From contig JAFXVP010000030.1 of NCBI GenBank assembly GCA_017524445.1, positions 16,131-80,130 on the forward strand: a DNA stretch of 64,000 bases. Direction: 5' to 3'. The stretch is from Clostridia bacterium. Its GTDB lineage: Bacteria; Bacillota; Clostridia; Christensenellales; CAG-138. The translations under genes and the position numbers were made by a program. This document shows positions 7,802-16,500 of the stretch, in pieces. Under the pieces are notes generated by a model. That model saw only the letters and a program-made list of their open reading frames with translations, was not told the origin of the DNA and ran no database searches. Each line of letters opens with the position of its first letter. Position 1 is the first letter of the stretch.

Positions 7802-8341
7802 TCACGCGTTTTCCGGCGCGAGCGTGATCCAGTAGCGCTGCATGATCCCGCCGTCCGCGCATACGATCTCGTTTTCGAGCACGCCGCCGTTCTTTTGAAT
7901 GGCTTTTGCGGAGCCGACGTTGTCTTTATAACAGGTGACGAGCACGCGTTCGATCCCGAGCTTTCTGCACTCGGTCAGCGCAAGGCGAAGGAGCTCCGTG
8001 CCGTATCCCTTCCTGCGCTCGCTCGGACGGACGCCGTCGCCGATGTGCCCGCCCTCCCGGAGGAGGAAATCGTTGAGATAATGACGGATGTCCACCGCGC
8101 CTAAAAGTCGGTCGCGTTCCCCGTCCAACAGGAAGAACACCGAAGTCGGTACCCTGCCGTCTTTCGGCTCTTTGAGTTCCAGATGTGCAAGATAGAAATC
8201 AAAGTCGTGACAGTCGTATTTGAAGATCGCGCCGGGAGAACGATCGGTGTGGTTTTGTTCCTGATCGGCCTTCCATTCGTCGATCATCTCCCCGAGCTGC
8301 TTTTCATATGCCCTCGTCAGCTTGATCAGTTTCAGTCCCAT
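7802..8341 (-). CDS. GNAT family N-acetyltransferase
   Basis: The protein has 179 residues. The start at 8341 (MGLKLIKLTRAYEK) is chosen because a GGACGG ribosome site precedes it; the frame runs far upstream only because it is antisense to the M3 peptidase. CoA motif A reads ERRKGYGTELLRLAL, and ITCYKDN-type residues are represented by VTCYKDNVGSAKAIQ, as in the YvbK-like branch. The substrate is unknown. It is the fourth GNAT gene in 5 kb and probably the first gene of the minus-strand series. Confidence 0.88.
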   Translation of the reverse strand: MGLKLIKLTRAYEKQLGEMIDEWKADQEQNHTDRSPGAIFKYDCHDFDFYLAHLELKEPKDGRVPTSVFFLLDGERDRLLGAVDIRHYLNDFLLREGGHIGDGVRPSERRKGYGTELLRLALTECRKLGIERVLVTCYKDNVGSAKAIQKNGGVLENEIVCADGGIMQRYWITLAPENA

Positions 8342-8427
8342 GTCCGTCCTCCGTGCCTTTTTACGTATCATACCACACATACGCCGCCGTGTCACGGTTT
8401 TCCTGTCATAACACAACCACGCGTCTA

Positions 8428-8456
8428 TTGAAAACCGCATGCATGCGTGATATACT
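8428..8456 (+). promoter_or_regulatory. Sigma-A-type promoter of the M3 peptidase gene
   Basis: TTGAAA (8428-8433) and TATACT (8451-8456) are separated by 17 bp, about 50 bp upstream of the peptidase start. The spacer contains the palindrome GCATGCATGC. Confidence 0.75.
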
Positions 8457-8509
8457 GATGATTTGAGCGATGCGCCGGAAAAACGGCGCGCACGAAAGGA
8501 GAAACCCGT

Positions 8510-10213
8510 ATGAAGTTTTCTGAAATGCCTTACAAAAGGCCCGATCCCGACGCCGTTAAAGCAAAGCTTCAGGAGCTGACCGAACGGCTGAAAAACGCAA
8601 AGAGCTTTGAGGAAGCGAAAGCGGTCTTCCTCGAAAAAGAGGAAGAAGAAAAGGTCGTCGACACGATGGGCACGCTCGCGTACGTCCGGCATTCGATCGA
8701 TACGCGCGACGAGTTCTACGACGGCGAGATTGAGTTCTGGGACGAGATCGGACCGGAATTCGAGGAATACGAGCAGGAATGGCTCGAAGCGATGCTCTCT
8801 TCGCCCTTCCGCAAGGATTTCGAGGCGGAGTACGGCGATCTTCTGTTCGTGAACGCCGAGATGGACCGCAAGACCTTCTCCCCCGAGATCATCGAGGACA
8901 TGCAGAAGGAAAATGAGCTGACCACCGAATACGCAAAGCTGATCGCGTCCGCACAGATCCCGTTCGAGGGCGGCGTGTACACGCTGTCGCAGTTGACGCC
9001 GTTCAAGACCGACGCGAACGACGGCCGCCGTCTTGCCGCGTGGAAAGCGGACGGCAAATGGTACAAGGAGAATCAGGAGCGTCTCGACGCGATCTATGAC
9101 GAGCTCGTCCACCTCAGAGATTCGATGGGCAAAAAGCTCGGATACGGCGGCTATACGCAGCTCGGCTACTACCGCATGGAGCGCAACTGCTACACGAAGG
9201 AAGACGTCGAAAAGTTCCGCGCCGCGGTGCAGAAGTACCTCGTGCCGCTTGCGGACAAGATCTATAAGAAGCAGGCGGAGCGGCTCGGAAAGTCCTATCC
9301 GCTGTCGTTTGCGGACGCCGCGCTCGATTTCAGAAGCGGCAACCCGCGTCCCGTCGGCACGCCGGACGACATCCTTGCGCAGGGCAAAAAGTTCTATGAC
9401 GAGCTTTCGCTGGAGACCAGCGAGTTCTTCCGCACGATGCTCGACGAGGAGCTGATGGACGTGCTGTCCACCGAGGGCAAGGAAGGCGGCGGCTATCAGA
9501 CCGAGCTTCCGCTGTATCAGCGTCCGTTCATCTTCTCGAACTTCAACGGCACGCAGGGCGACGTCGAGGTCATCACGCACGAGGCGGGACACGCCTTTGA
9601 ATACTGGATGAACCGCACGCGCATTCCGATCGAATATTCCTGCCCGAGCGCGGAAGCGTGCGAAGTGCATTCGATGAGCATGGAGTTCTTCGGCTGGCGG
9701 AACGCGGACGGCTTCTTCGGTCCCGACGCGAGAAAGTTCCTGTACAGCCACCTCTCCGGCGCGCTGACGTTCATCCCGTACGGCACGATGGTCGACCACT
9801 TCCAGCACGTCGTCTATGAAAAACCGGACATGACGCCCGCGGAGCGTCACGCGGAGTGGAAGCGGCTGCTCGGAATCTACATGCCGTGGATGAAGCTCGA
9901 CGGCGAGATCCCGTTCTATTCCGAGGGCGAGGGCTGGCAGCGGCAGAGCCACATCTACGAAGTCCCGTTCTACTACATCGACTACTGCCTGGCGCAGACG
10001 GTCGCGCTCGAGATCTGGGCAATGATCCAGAAGGACGAAGCCAACGCGTGGAAGCACTATATGGCGTACACGGTGCAGGGCGGCAGCAGAACGTTCGTCG
10101 ACCTCTTGAAGAACGCCGGACTTACCACGCCGTTCGACGAGGCGTGCCTTAAAGAGGTTTGCGAGACCGCGAACGCATGGCTCGAAAGCTTCGACATGAC
10201 CGGGATAGAGTAA
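8510..10213 (+). CDS. M3 family oligoendopeptidase (PepF-like)
   Basis: The protein has 567 residues, the usual length for M3B oligoendopeptidases. The zinc site HEAGH is at residues 357-361 within EVITHEAGHAFEYW. The third ligand is expected in the helix containing EACEVHSMSMEFF. The mostly helical N-terminal half forms the channel that limits substrates to short peptides. It acts in the cytoplasm in peptide turnover. AAAGGAGAAA precedes the ATG, and the gene has its own promoter and terminator, so it appears monocistronic. Confidence 0.95.
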   Translation: MKFSEMPYKRPDPDAVKAKLQELTERLKNAKSFEEAKAVFLEKEEEEKVVDTMGTLAYVRHSIDTRDEFYDGEIEFWDEIGPEFEEYEQEWLEAMLSSPFRKDFEAEYGDLLFVNAEMDRKTFSPEIIEDMQKENELTTEYAKLIASAQIPFEGGVYTLSQLTPFKTDANDGRRLAAWKADGKWYKENQERLDAIYDELVHLRDSMGKKLGYGGYTQLGYYRMERNCYTKEDVEKFRAAVQKYLVPLADKIYKKQAERLGKSYPLSFADAALDFRSGNPRPVGTPDDILAQGKKFYDELSLETSEFFRTMLDEELMDVLSTEGKEGGGYQTELPLYQRPFIFSNFNGTQGDVEVITHEAGHAFEYWMNRTRIPIEYSCPSAEACEVHSMSMEFFGWRNADGFFGPDARKFLYSHLSGALTFIPYGTMVDHFQHVVYEKPDMTPAERHAEWKRLLGIYMPWMKLDGEIPFYSEGEGWQRQSHIYEVPFYYIDYCLAQTVALEIWAMIQKDEANAWKHYMAYTVQGGSRTFVDLLKNAGLTTPFDEACLKEVCETANAWLESFDMTGIE

Positions 10214-10233
10214 GAAAGCATTCAAAGAAAGCC

Positions 10234-10267
10234 AAAACGGAGAAGGGCGAACCCTTCTCCGTTTTTT
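10234..10267. terminator. Bidirectional intrinsic terminator
   Basis: A 14-bp perfect stem (10234-10247 with 10252-10265) closes a 4-nt loop and ends in a T run on the plus strand. The A-rich 5' side gives a T run on the minus strand too. It lies between two convergent genes and probably serves both. Confidence 0.88.
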
Positions 10268-10275
10268 CAGATTGC

Positions 10276-11991
10276 TTACGCTTCCTTCGCCGCGCGTTCT
10301 TCCAATGCGCGATAGTCGACCTTGCCAACTTTTGTGTGCGGATAGTTCTGTATAACTGTAAATGAATCCGGACGGTACACTTCACCCATTTTCGACTCGC
10401 AATAGTTTTTGATTGATTCAATTGCTTTTTCCGAAGAAAGAGACTTGTCTTTCAAAACCACATAAGCGTGAGGCGCTTGACCCAATTTCGCTGTAACCGG
10501 CACAACCACACAGCTTTCTATCATTGGGCATTTGACCAAATGACGCTCGATATCAGGACAAAAAATCTTTTTTACCCCATCATTCCAGTAACGCATCAAA
10601 TAACGTTTTAACCTGCCTTCAATATGGATAAAACCGTCTTCATCGATAAAGCCCAAATCGCCGGTGTGTATCCATGTTTTCCCATCCGCATGTATTCTGG
10701 CGATGTGTTTTGTTTCTGCTTCGTTATTCACATATCCCCACATCATTGACGGAGTACAAATGCATAATTCACCTTCTTCTCCGATTTTCTTTTCTTCCTG
10801 CGTATCGATATCAAAAGCAGAAACAATATTTTTCACGAATGGTATCCCTACGGTCCCTTCCTTGTGGATTCTAACATTATTACAGGAAACAGCGGCGCAT
10901 ACTTCACTCATTCCGTATCCGTTCATAAGAGGATACTTGCTGCCTTGTTTTTGTAAGTATTCATTCACTTTCCTTTCAACCGGAGCCGGCAACGTGTCTC
11001 CTCCACTAATCGGCTCTTTTAGGAATGACATATCCACATCTTTTCTTGATTCTGCCAACTGATTCCATGAATCCGGTCCGCTCATAATATGGTTCGGCTT
11101 AAACTTTGCCAATTGATAAATAGTGTCTGTCATTGGTAGACGAAGATGAATCTTTATGCCAACCATAAGCGGGATTTGGAGAGCACATGATACCCCATAT
11201 GCAATAAACATCGGTAATACTTCAGCCCAAGTATCATTTCTTTCAATGTCTGCGCCGCCATGAATATACTGCCATGCGGTTGCAACAATATTGAAATTTG
11301 TTAAAGCAACCCCTTTTGATCCGCCTGTAGTTCCTCCGGTATAGACGATTGCCGCAACATCTTGAGGATTGTGATTTACAGTAAAGGTGTAGTCCCTTTT
11401 CTGCATAAACTGATTCCATGAAACGAAGCGGTCGTCTTTTACGAGGGGTACAGTTTTTTGTTTCTTGAAGATTGTCGCCGCAACCTGAAATGTGATCGCC
11501 ATCGATTGTTTAAGGTTTGCAACAATCACTCTTTTAATTTTTGTTTCATCTATCAAATGGAATAATCGATCTTGAAAAATGTCGAGAGTAAACAACAGTT
11601 CCGAATTGCAAAGATTGATGTCATGCAGCAATTCTTCTTCAGGAGAAACGGGACAAAGAAGATTTGCTATTGCCCCTATCTTATTGATTGCGTACATCAG
11701 ATATACTGTTTCAGGCGTGTTCAGCATGCAAATTGTTACAGTATCCCCACGCTTGATGGACATTGCGGTTAATGCTGCCGCAACATCATTCACCTTTTCA
11801 AAAAAACGTTTTGCAGTAATCTTGCGACCATAAAACTCAAAAATGACTTTGTCCATGTATGCTTCGTTCCCTGCAAAAGCAGCTTCATACATCGTACATT
11901 CCGGCAACGATGTATTGATTAATTCCTCGGAATAATATTTGAGCCACGGCTTGTCGATGGACGGATAGCCCGTCAGTTTTGTCTTCTCCAT
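10276..11991 (-). CDS. AMP-binding acyl-CoA synthetase (long-chain fatty acid CoA ligase-like)
   Basis: The protein has 571 residues. The adenylate-forming core motif reads IVYTGGTTGGSKGVAL; the later motifs NGYGMSEVCAAVS and HTGDLGFIDEDGF are present, and the C-terminal catalytic lysine occurs in TKVGKVDYR. Such enzymes activate a carboxylic acid as acyl-AMP and then as a thioester. The start at 11991 has an excellent GGAGGGGG site directly after a terminator-like hairpin. The gene is clearly AT-richer than its neighbours and uses different codons, so horizontal acquisition is plausible. It stands alone and is preceded by a structured RNA. The acid substrate is unknown; the carrier could be CoA or a carrier protein. 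Confidence 0.92.
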   Translation of the reverse strand: MEKTKLTGYPSIDKPWLKYYSEELINTSLPECTMYEAAFAGNEAYMDKVIFEFYGRKITAKRFFEKVNDVAAALTAMSIKRGDTVTICMLNTPETVYLMYAINKIGAIANLLCPVSPEEELLHDINLCNSELLFTLDIFQDRLFHLIDETKIKRVIVANLKQSMAITFQVAATIFKKQKTVPLVKDDRFVSWNQFMQKRDYTFTVNHNPQDVAAIVYTGGTTGGSKGVALTNFNIVATAWQYIHGGADIERNDTWAEVLPMFIAYGVSCALQIPLMVGIKIHLRLPMTDTIYQLAKFKPNHIMSGPDSWNQLAESRKDVDMSFLKEPISGGDTLPAPVERKVNEYLQKQGSKYPLMNGYGMSEVCAAVSCNNVRIHKEGTVGIPFVKNIVSAFDIDTQEEKKIGEEGELCICTPSMMWGYVNNEAETKHIARIHADGKTWIHTGDLGFIDEDGFIHIEGRLKRYLMRYWNDGVKKIFCPDIERHLVKCPMIESCVVVPVTAKLGQAPHAYVVLKDKSLSSEKAIESIKNYCESKMGEVYRPDSFTVIQNYPHTKVGKVDYRALEERAAKEA

Positions 11992-12001
11992 TTCCCCCTC
12001 C

Positions 12002-12033
12002 AAAACAAAAAGTGCGCAGCCGGAGCCGCGCAC
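12002..12033 (-). terminator. Terminator or attenuator hairpin before the synthetase
   Basis: Minus-strand hairpin with the GTGCGC/GCGCAC stem extended by a G-U and two G-C pairs around a TCCG loop (12012-12033), followed by TTTTTGTTTT. It ends 3 bases before the GGAGGGGG ribosome site. GCTCC within it can alternatively pair with GGAGC at 12050-12044, which would disrupt the terminator. Confidence 0.75.
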
Positions 12034-12180
12034 GAAAAACGCAAGCTCCTTTTTGCTGCGACACAATCATACCCACATGCTTTACAAGATGCGTGAATGA
12101 AGAGCGTACGTTTTTGCCGAACGTACACACCCTGTAAAGCATAGAAGGTGTCTATGCGGGTACCAATATGATCGTGTCGC
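12002..12180 (-). ncRNA. Structured leader or small RNA upstream of the acyl-CoA synthetase
   Basis: On the minus strand the predicted transcript begins near 12180 and ends at the terminator at 12002, about 179 nt. Its first bases, GCGACAC (12180-12174), pair with GTGTCGC (12064-12058). The pairing continues with ATCATA/TATGAT, CCCGCAT/ATGTGGG and GCTTTACA/TGTAAAGC to an apical hairpin around 12105-12127. This gives a long rod of about 123 nt with bulges. A competing hairpin GCATAGA-CACCT-TCTATGC (12155-12137) breaks the rod. The 3' part holds a terminator and an overlapping GGAGC/GCTCC alternative. It matches no riboswitch that I can name. It may be a cis attenuator or a free 6S-like RNA. 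Confidence 0.65.
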
Positions 12181-12187
12181 AAGATGA

Positions 12188-12216
12188 ATTATATCACGGC
12201 GGAACGCGAAACGCAA
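12188..12216 (-). promoter_or_regulatory. Sigma-A-type promoter of the structured RNA
   Basis: On the minus strand, TTGCGT (12216-12211), a 17-bp spacer and a perfect TATAAT (12193-12188). The predicted transcription start, near 12180, coincides with the first base of the long closing stem, which supports both calls. Confidence 0.72.
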
Positions 12217-12322
12217 CGGTTTTCGGCAAGCTTATATTGCGAAATCGGATCAAAAGAGGTGATGACGTGTTTCGCGAGCGAATACAAACACCTCATCCGG
12301 CTTCGCTCACGCTACGCCGTAC

Positions 12323-12472
12323 ACACTCCGCTTGCGCTTCGTTTCATAACATGGAATTCGCACGCTTCCACAAGCTCCACTTCGTTACGGCGGTATGTCG
12401 CGCGTTTCTCGCGCGTAACATCGCGCGTAACACGGTGCCGTCGCGCGTCAAGTCGCGCGTCGCCATCTCTTC
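12323..12472. repeat. 150-bp direct repeat, copy 1
   Basis: Almost identical to 12677-12826 at an offset of 354 bp. Read on the minus strand, it contains the core GAGATGGCGACGCGCG followed by several short GCGCG-rich palindromes, the same core found at 35.2, 47.1 and 53.2 kb. The whole interval 12220-12850 contains only such elements and no plausible gene. Confidence 0.85.
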
Positions 12473-12504
12473 TCCTCAAGGAGAAGGCATTGGCTGTGTG
12501 AATA

Positions 12505-12566
12505 CAGAGGCTTCTCCCCCTTCAGGGTGGAGAAGCTGGCACCGAAGGTGACTGATGAGGGGGTAT
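12505..12566 (+). repeat. Two-hairpin repeat element (GGATGAGG family)
   Basis: A stem CTTCTCC/GGAGAAG with a short internal arm is followed by the small hairpin CACC-GAA-GGTG and TGATGAGGGGG. The first 26 bases are nearly identical to the element at 4907, while the second hairpin differs in sequence but keeps its pairing. Confidence 0.75.
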
Positions 12567-12650
12567 CGCGCGCCATAGGCGCATATCGTTCCTTCAGGAA
12601 TATCGTGCCTGCAAGGATATATCGTGCCAGCAAGGGCATATCGCTTACGC
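12563..12650 (+). repeat. Short-hairpin array with ATATCG linker
   Basis: Successive units consist of a small palindrome and the constant linker (A)TATCG. The palindromes are GCGCC-ATA-GGCGC, TTCC-TTCA-GGAA, CCT-GCA-AGG and TGCC-AGCAAG-GGCA. The stems differ from one another but each is self-complementary. No coding potential is visible. Confidence 0.75.
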
Positions 12651-12676
12651 ATCACCTCATCCGCCTAACGGCGTAT

Positions 12677-12826
12677 ACACTCCGCTTGCGCTTCGTTTCA
12701 TAACATGGAATTCGCACGCTTCCACAAGCTCCACTTCGTTACGGCGGTATGTCGCGCGTTTCTCGCGCGTAACATCGCGCGTAACACGGTGCCGTCGCGC
12801 GTCAGGTCACGCGTCGCCATCTCTTC
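12677..12826. repeat. 150-bp direct repeat, copy 2
   Basis: Second copy of the element at 12323-12472, differing at only a few positions. It is joined at its right end to a CCTTCCCC/GGGGAAGG hairpin (minus strand, 12842-12824) in place of the CTTCTCC/GGAGAAG hairpin of copy 1, which shows that the hairpin module varies while the core stays constant. Confidence 0.85.
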
Positions 12827-12851
12827 CCCATCAAGGGGAAGGCATTTTGGG

Positions 12852-12880
12852 TTGCGCGGCGAAGAAAAGCGTGGTATACT
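12852..12880 (+). promoter_or_regulatory. Sigma-A-type promoter of pth
   Basis: TTGCGC (12852-12857) and TATACT (12875-12880) are spaced by 17 bp. A short hairpin-forming leader of about 55 bases separates it from the pth ribosome site. Confidence 0.65.
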
Positions 12881-12942
12881 GTTTTTATATCCCCTCCCCC
12901 TTTGCGGGCGTGGGGCAATGCGTATTGCGGAAAGGAACGGAT

Positions 12943-13551
12943 ATGTATCTCATTGTCGGGCTCGGAAATCCCGGGCTGAGCTATAAAAAAACGAGGCACA
13001 ACGCTGGTTTTCAGGCGCTGGACGTGCTGGCGGACGATCTCGGCGTGCGTGTGAAGACAAAGGGCTTTTCCGCGCTGTACGGCGAGGGCAGAATCGGCAG
13101 CGAGCGCGTGATCCTCTGCAAGCCGCAGACCTATATGAATTTGAGCGGCGACGCGGTGCAGCAGCTTCTGCATTTCTATAAGCTCGAACCGGAACGGCTG
13201 ATCGTGCTTTATGACGACATCGAACTGCCGCTCGGGAGCTTACGCATCCGCGCGAACGGCTCCGCGGGCAGTCACAACGGCATGCGCTCGATTATCGCCT
13301 GCGTCCATTCCGAAAGCTTCCCCCGCATCCGCATCGGCATGGGCAAGGACGAAAGTCTGATGCTGCGCGATTACGTGCTGAAGCGCCCCTCGAAGGAGGA
13401 GCAGAAGACGCTCGACGAGGTCTACCGGCACGCGGCGGACGCGGCAAAGCTGATCGTTGCGGGCAACATCGGCGAAGCGCAGACGAAATACAACAAGAAG
13501 CACGAAAAGAACAAGTCCGTCTCGATCGACGGGCACGGCAAAGAAGAATGA
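12943..13551 (+). CDS. pth: Peptidyl-tRNA hydrolase
   Basis: The protein has 202 residues. The signature VGLGNPG with N9, TRHNAGF with the catalytic H19, and YDDIELPLG with the conserved aspartate are all present. The enzyme frees tRNA from peptidyl-tRNA released prematurely by ribosomes. The start at 12943 is supported by GGAAAGGAAC and by the family N-terminus; upstream in-frame codons lie in the repeat and promoter region. It is followed after 29 bp by mfd, a common arrangement in Firmicutes. Confidence 0.97.
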   Translation: MYLIVGLGNPGLSYKKTRHNAGFQALDVLADDLGVRVKTKGFSALYGEGRIGSERVILCKPQTYMNLSGDAVQQLLHFYKLEPERLIVLYDDIELPLGSLRIRANGSAGSHNGMRSIIACVHSESFPRIRIGMGKDESLMLRDYVLKRPSKEEQKTLDEVYRHAADAAKLIVAGNIGEAQTKYNKKHEKNKSVSIDGHGKEE

Positions 13552-13580
13552 TTGGTGTATTTTTGCACCATGTATAAGAG

Positions 13581-16500
13581 ATGAAAGAGCTTTTGCACGC
13601 GGTCGCGAACGACCCCGGCTATCGACAACTGCATGCGGCACTCGAAAACGGCGACGGAACGGTCGCCGTATTCGGCTTATCGGAAGCGCACCGACCGGCA
13701 GTGAATGCCGCGCTTGCGGAGGAGCATACGGTGCTCTGGGTCGCGCCGACGCCCGCGGAGGCGATGCGCATTTTCGAGCTGCAGCGGGCGTATCGCCCGG
13801 ATACGGGGCTGTATCTTCCCCGTGAGCTGCCGCTTACCCATCTTGAAGCGGTTTCATCCGAACGGCGATCAGAGCGTCTTGCGGTGCTGTCAAAGCTTGC
13901 GCTTTCCGTCTCCTCGCTGATCGTGACCTGTGCGGAAGCGCTGATGGAGCGGCTCGTTCCGCATGAGACATTTTTGTCGCAGATCGTGCGCGTCTCCGTC
14001 GGCGATACGGTCGATCCGCGCGATCTCATCGCAAAGCTTTCGGAAGCGGGCTACGAGCGGACGGCGGAGATCGAGGGCCCCGGGCAGTTTGCGGCGCGCG
14101 GCGACATCCTCGACGTGTTCCCGCCGCAGGCGGAGTACCCGTACCGCATCGAGTTTTTCGGCGACGACGTGGACCAGATGCGCGTGTTCGACCCTCTGAC
14201 ACAGCGCAGCATCGAGCAGGCGCGTTCCGTCGTGCTGCCGCCGGCGTTCGAGACCCCGCAGACTGCAGAGGCGATGGCGCGCGCGCTGCGGCTATTGAAG
14301 AACGCGCAGGGCTTTGACGCGCAGCGCGAGTCGTGGGCGGAGCGCCGTCCGTGCGTCGGCGCGGACGTGCTTGTTCCGCTCCTCTACCCCGTCACGGAAA
14401 CGCTTCTCGATTATCTGCCGGACGGTTCGCTGATCCTGATGAACGAGCCGAGCCGCATTGCGGACGAGGCGAAAGCTTTTGAGCTGATCTTTTCGGAGAC
14501 GGTCGCGGCGACGCTCGAGCGCGGCGAGGGGCATCCGTCGCAGGGCAAGCTTCTGATCGAAGCGGACACGCTGATGCGGCGGCTCGACACGACCCGCAGC
14601 GCGGCGTACTACGCGCTGTTCCGTCCCTATACGAATTTCAGGCACCGCGGGCGCGTCGGCTTTACGGTCGAACCCGCGCCGGCGTATCTCAACGATTCGG
14701 CACAGTTTCTTTCCGAGCTTTCGCGGCTTTTGAAGGCGCGCGAAGCGGTGCTATCATACGTCGGCGAGGCGCAGGAGCGCATGCGCGACGTGCTGAGAGA
14801 CTGCGATCTGAACGTCGCCTATGCGGATCACCTCGTCCGCCCGCCGATGCGCGGCGAAGCGCTGATCCTCTCGGAATCGCTTCCGCAGGGCTTTGCGTTT
14901 CCGGAATCGCATCTTTACGTGCTGACGGCGCAGGAGCTGTTCGGAAAGCGCCCCTCCTCGCACGCGAAAAAACGCGGCGGCACACTGAAGTTTACGGATC
15001 TTTCCGTCGGCGATTACGTCGTACACGAGGCGCACGGCATCGGCAAGTTCCTCGGCACGGAACAGCTCACGGTCGACGGCAGTACGAAGGACTATCTGCT
15101 GTTCGCCTATCGCGGCGACGATCGGCTTTATATCCCGACCGATCAGCTGGACCGCATCCAGAAATACGTCGGCGCGGACGCGGAGGTGCCCCCGCAGCTA
15201 AGTAAACTCGGCGGCGCGGAATGGCAGCAGCGCGTGGAAAAGGCGCGGCAGGGTGCAAAGAAGCTTGCGGTGGACCTTGCGCGGCTGTACGCGGCGCGAT
15301 CGAGCAACGGCGGATACGCGTTTTCGAAGGACACGCCGTGGCAGAAGCGGCTGGAGGACGCCTTCCCCTATGAGGAGACGCCGGATCAGGCACAGGCAAT
15401 TCTGGACGTCAAGCGCGACATGGAAGCGCCGCGGCCGATGGACCGGCTTCTGTGCGGCGACGTCGGTTACGGCAAGACCGAGGTCGCGATGCGCGCGGCG
15501 TTCAAGGCGGCGCAGGACAGCAAGCAGACGGCGTTCCTCGTCCCGACGACGATCCTTGCCCAGCAGCATTATCATACGCTTTTGCAGCGCTTTGCGGACT
15601 TTCCCGTGAAGGTCGCATGCCTCTCTCGCTTCCAGTCCGCGAAGGAATGCGCCGAGGTCAAAAAAGGGCTTGCATCCGGCGAGATCGACGTGGTCATCGG
15701 CACGCACGCGCTTTTGGCAAAGTCGGTGAAGTTCAAAAACCTCGGGCTTCTTATCATCGATGAGGAGCACCGCTTCGGCGTGAACCACAAGGAGCAGATC
15801 AAGGCGCTGCGCAATGAGATCGACGTGCTGACGCTGACCGCGACGCCGATCCCGCGGACGCTGAACCTGTCCATGACGGGCATCCGCGACATCAGCACGA
15901 TCGAAACGCCGCCTGAAAACCGCTTCCCGGTGCAGACGTTCGTAACGGAGTACAACGACGCGTTCGTCGCGACGGCGCTGCAAAGGGAACTTTCCCGCGG
16001 AGGGCAGGCGTTTGTCGTATCGAATCGCGTGCTCACGATGGGCTCGACGCTGACGCATTTTCAGGCGCTTCTGCCCGACGCGCGCATCGCGATGGCGCAC
16101 GGACAGATGCCGGAAGCGCTCTTGGAAAACACGATGATGGCGTTTCTCAACAAGGAGATCGACATTCTGCTGTGCTCCACGATCATCGAAAGCGGCGTGG
16201 ATATCCCGAACGCGAACACGCTCGTCGTGCTCGACGCGGACAAGCTCGGCCTTGCGCAGCTCTATCAGCTGCGCGGCAGGGTCGGGCGCAGCACGCGCAT
16301 GGCATACGCGTACTTTACCGTGCCGCAGGCGCGCGCGGTCTCCGAAACGGCGCAAAAGCGGCTTTTGGCGATCCGCGAGTTCACGCAGTTCGGCGCGGGC
16401 TTCCGCCTTGCGATGCGCGATCTTGAGATCCGCGGCGCGGGCAGTCTTTTGGGCGCGGAGCAGCACGGACACATCGCGGACGTCGGTTATGAGTTCTACT

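Noticed and set aside
8342..10225. Minus-strand open frame extending the GNAT gene by about 600 residues
   Set aside because: It is antisense to the M3 peptidase, arginine- and valine-rich with biased codons, and the true GNAT start at 8341 has a ribosome site.
12002..12180. T-box or SRP RNA identity for the structured RNA
   Set aside because: No T-box AGGGTGGNACCGCG-type sequence, no specifier loop and no SRP GGAAGG-type tetraloop region was found.
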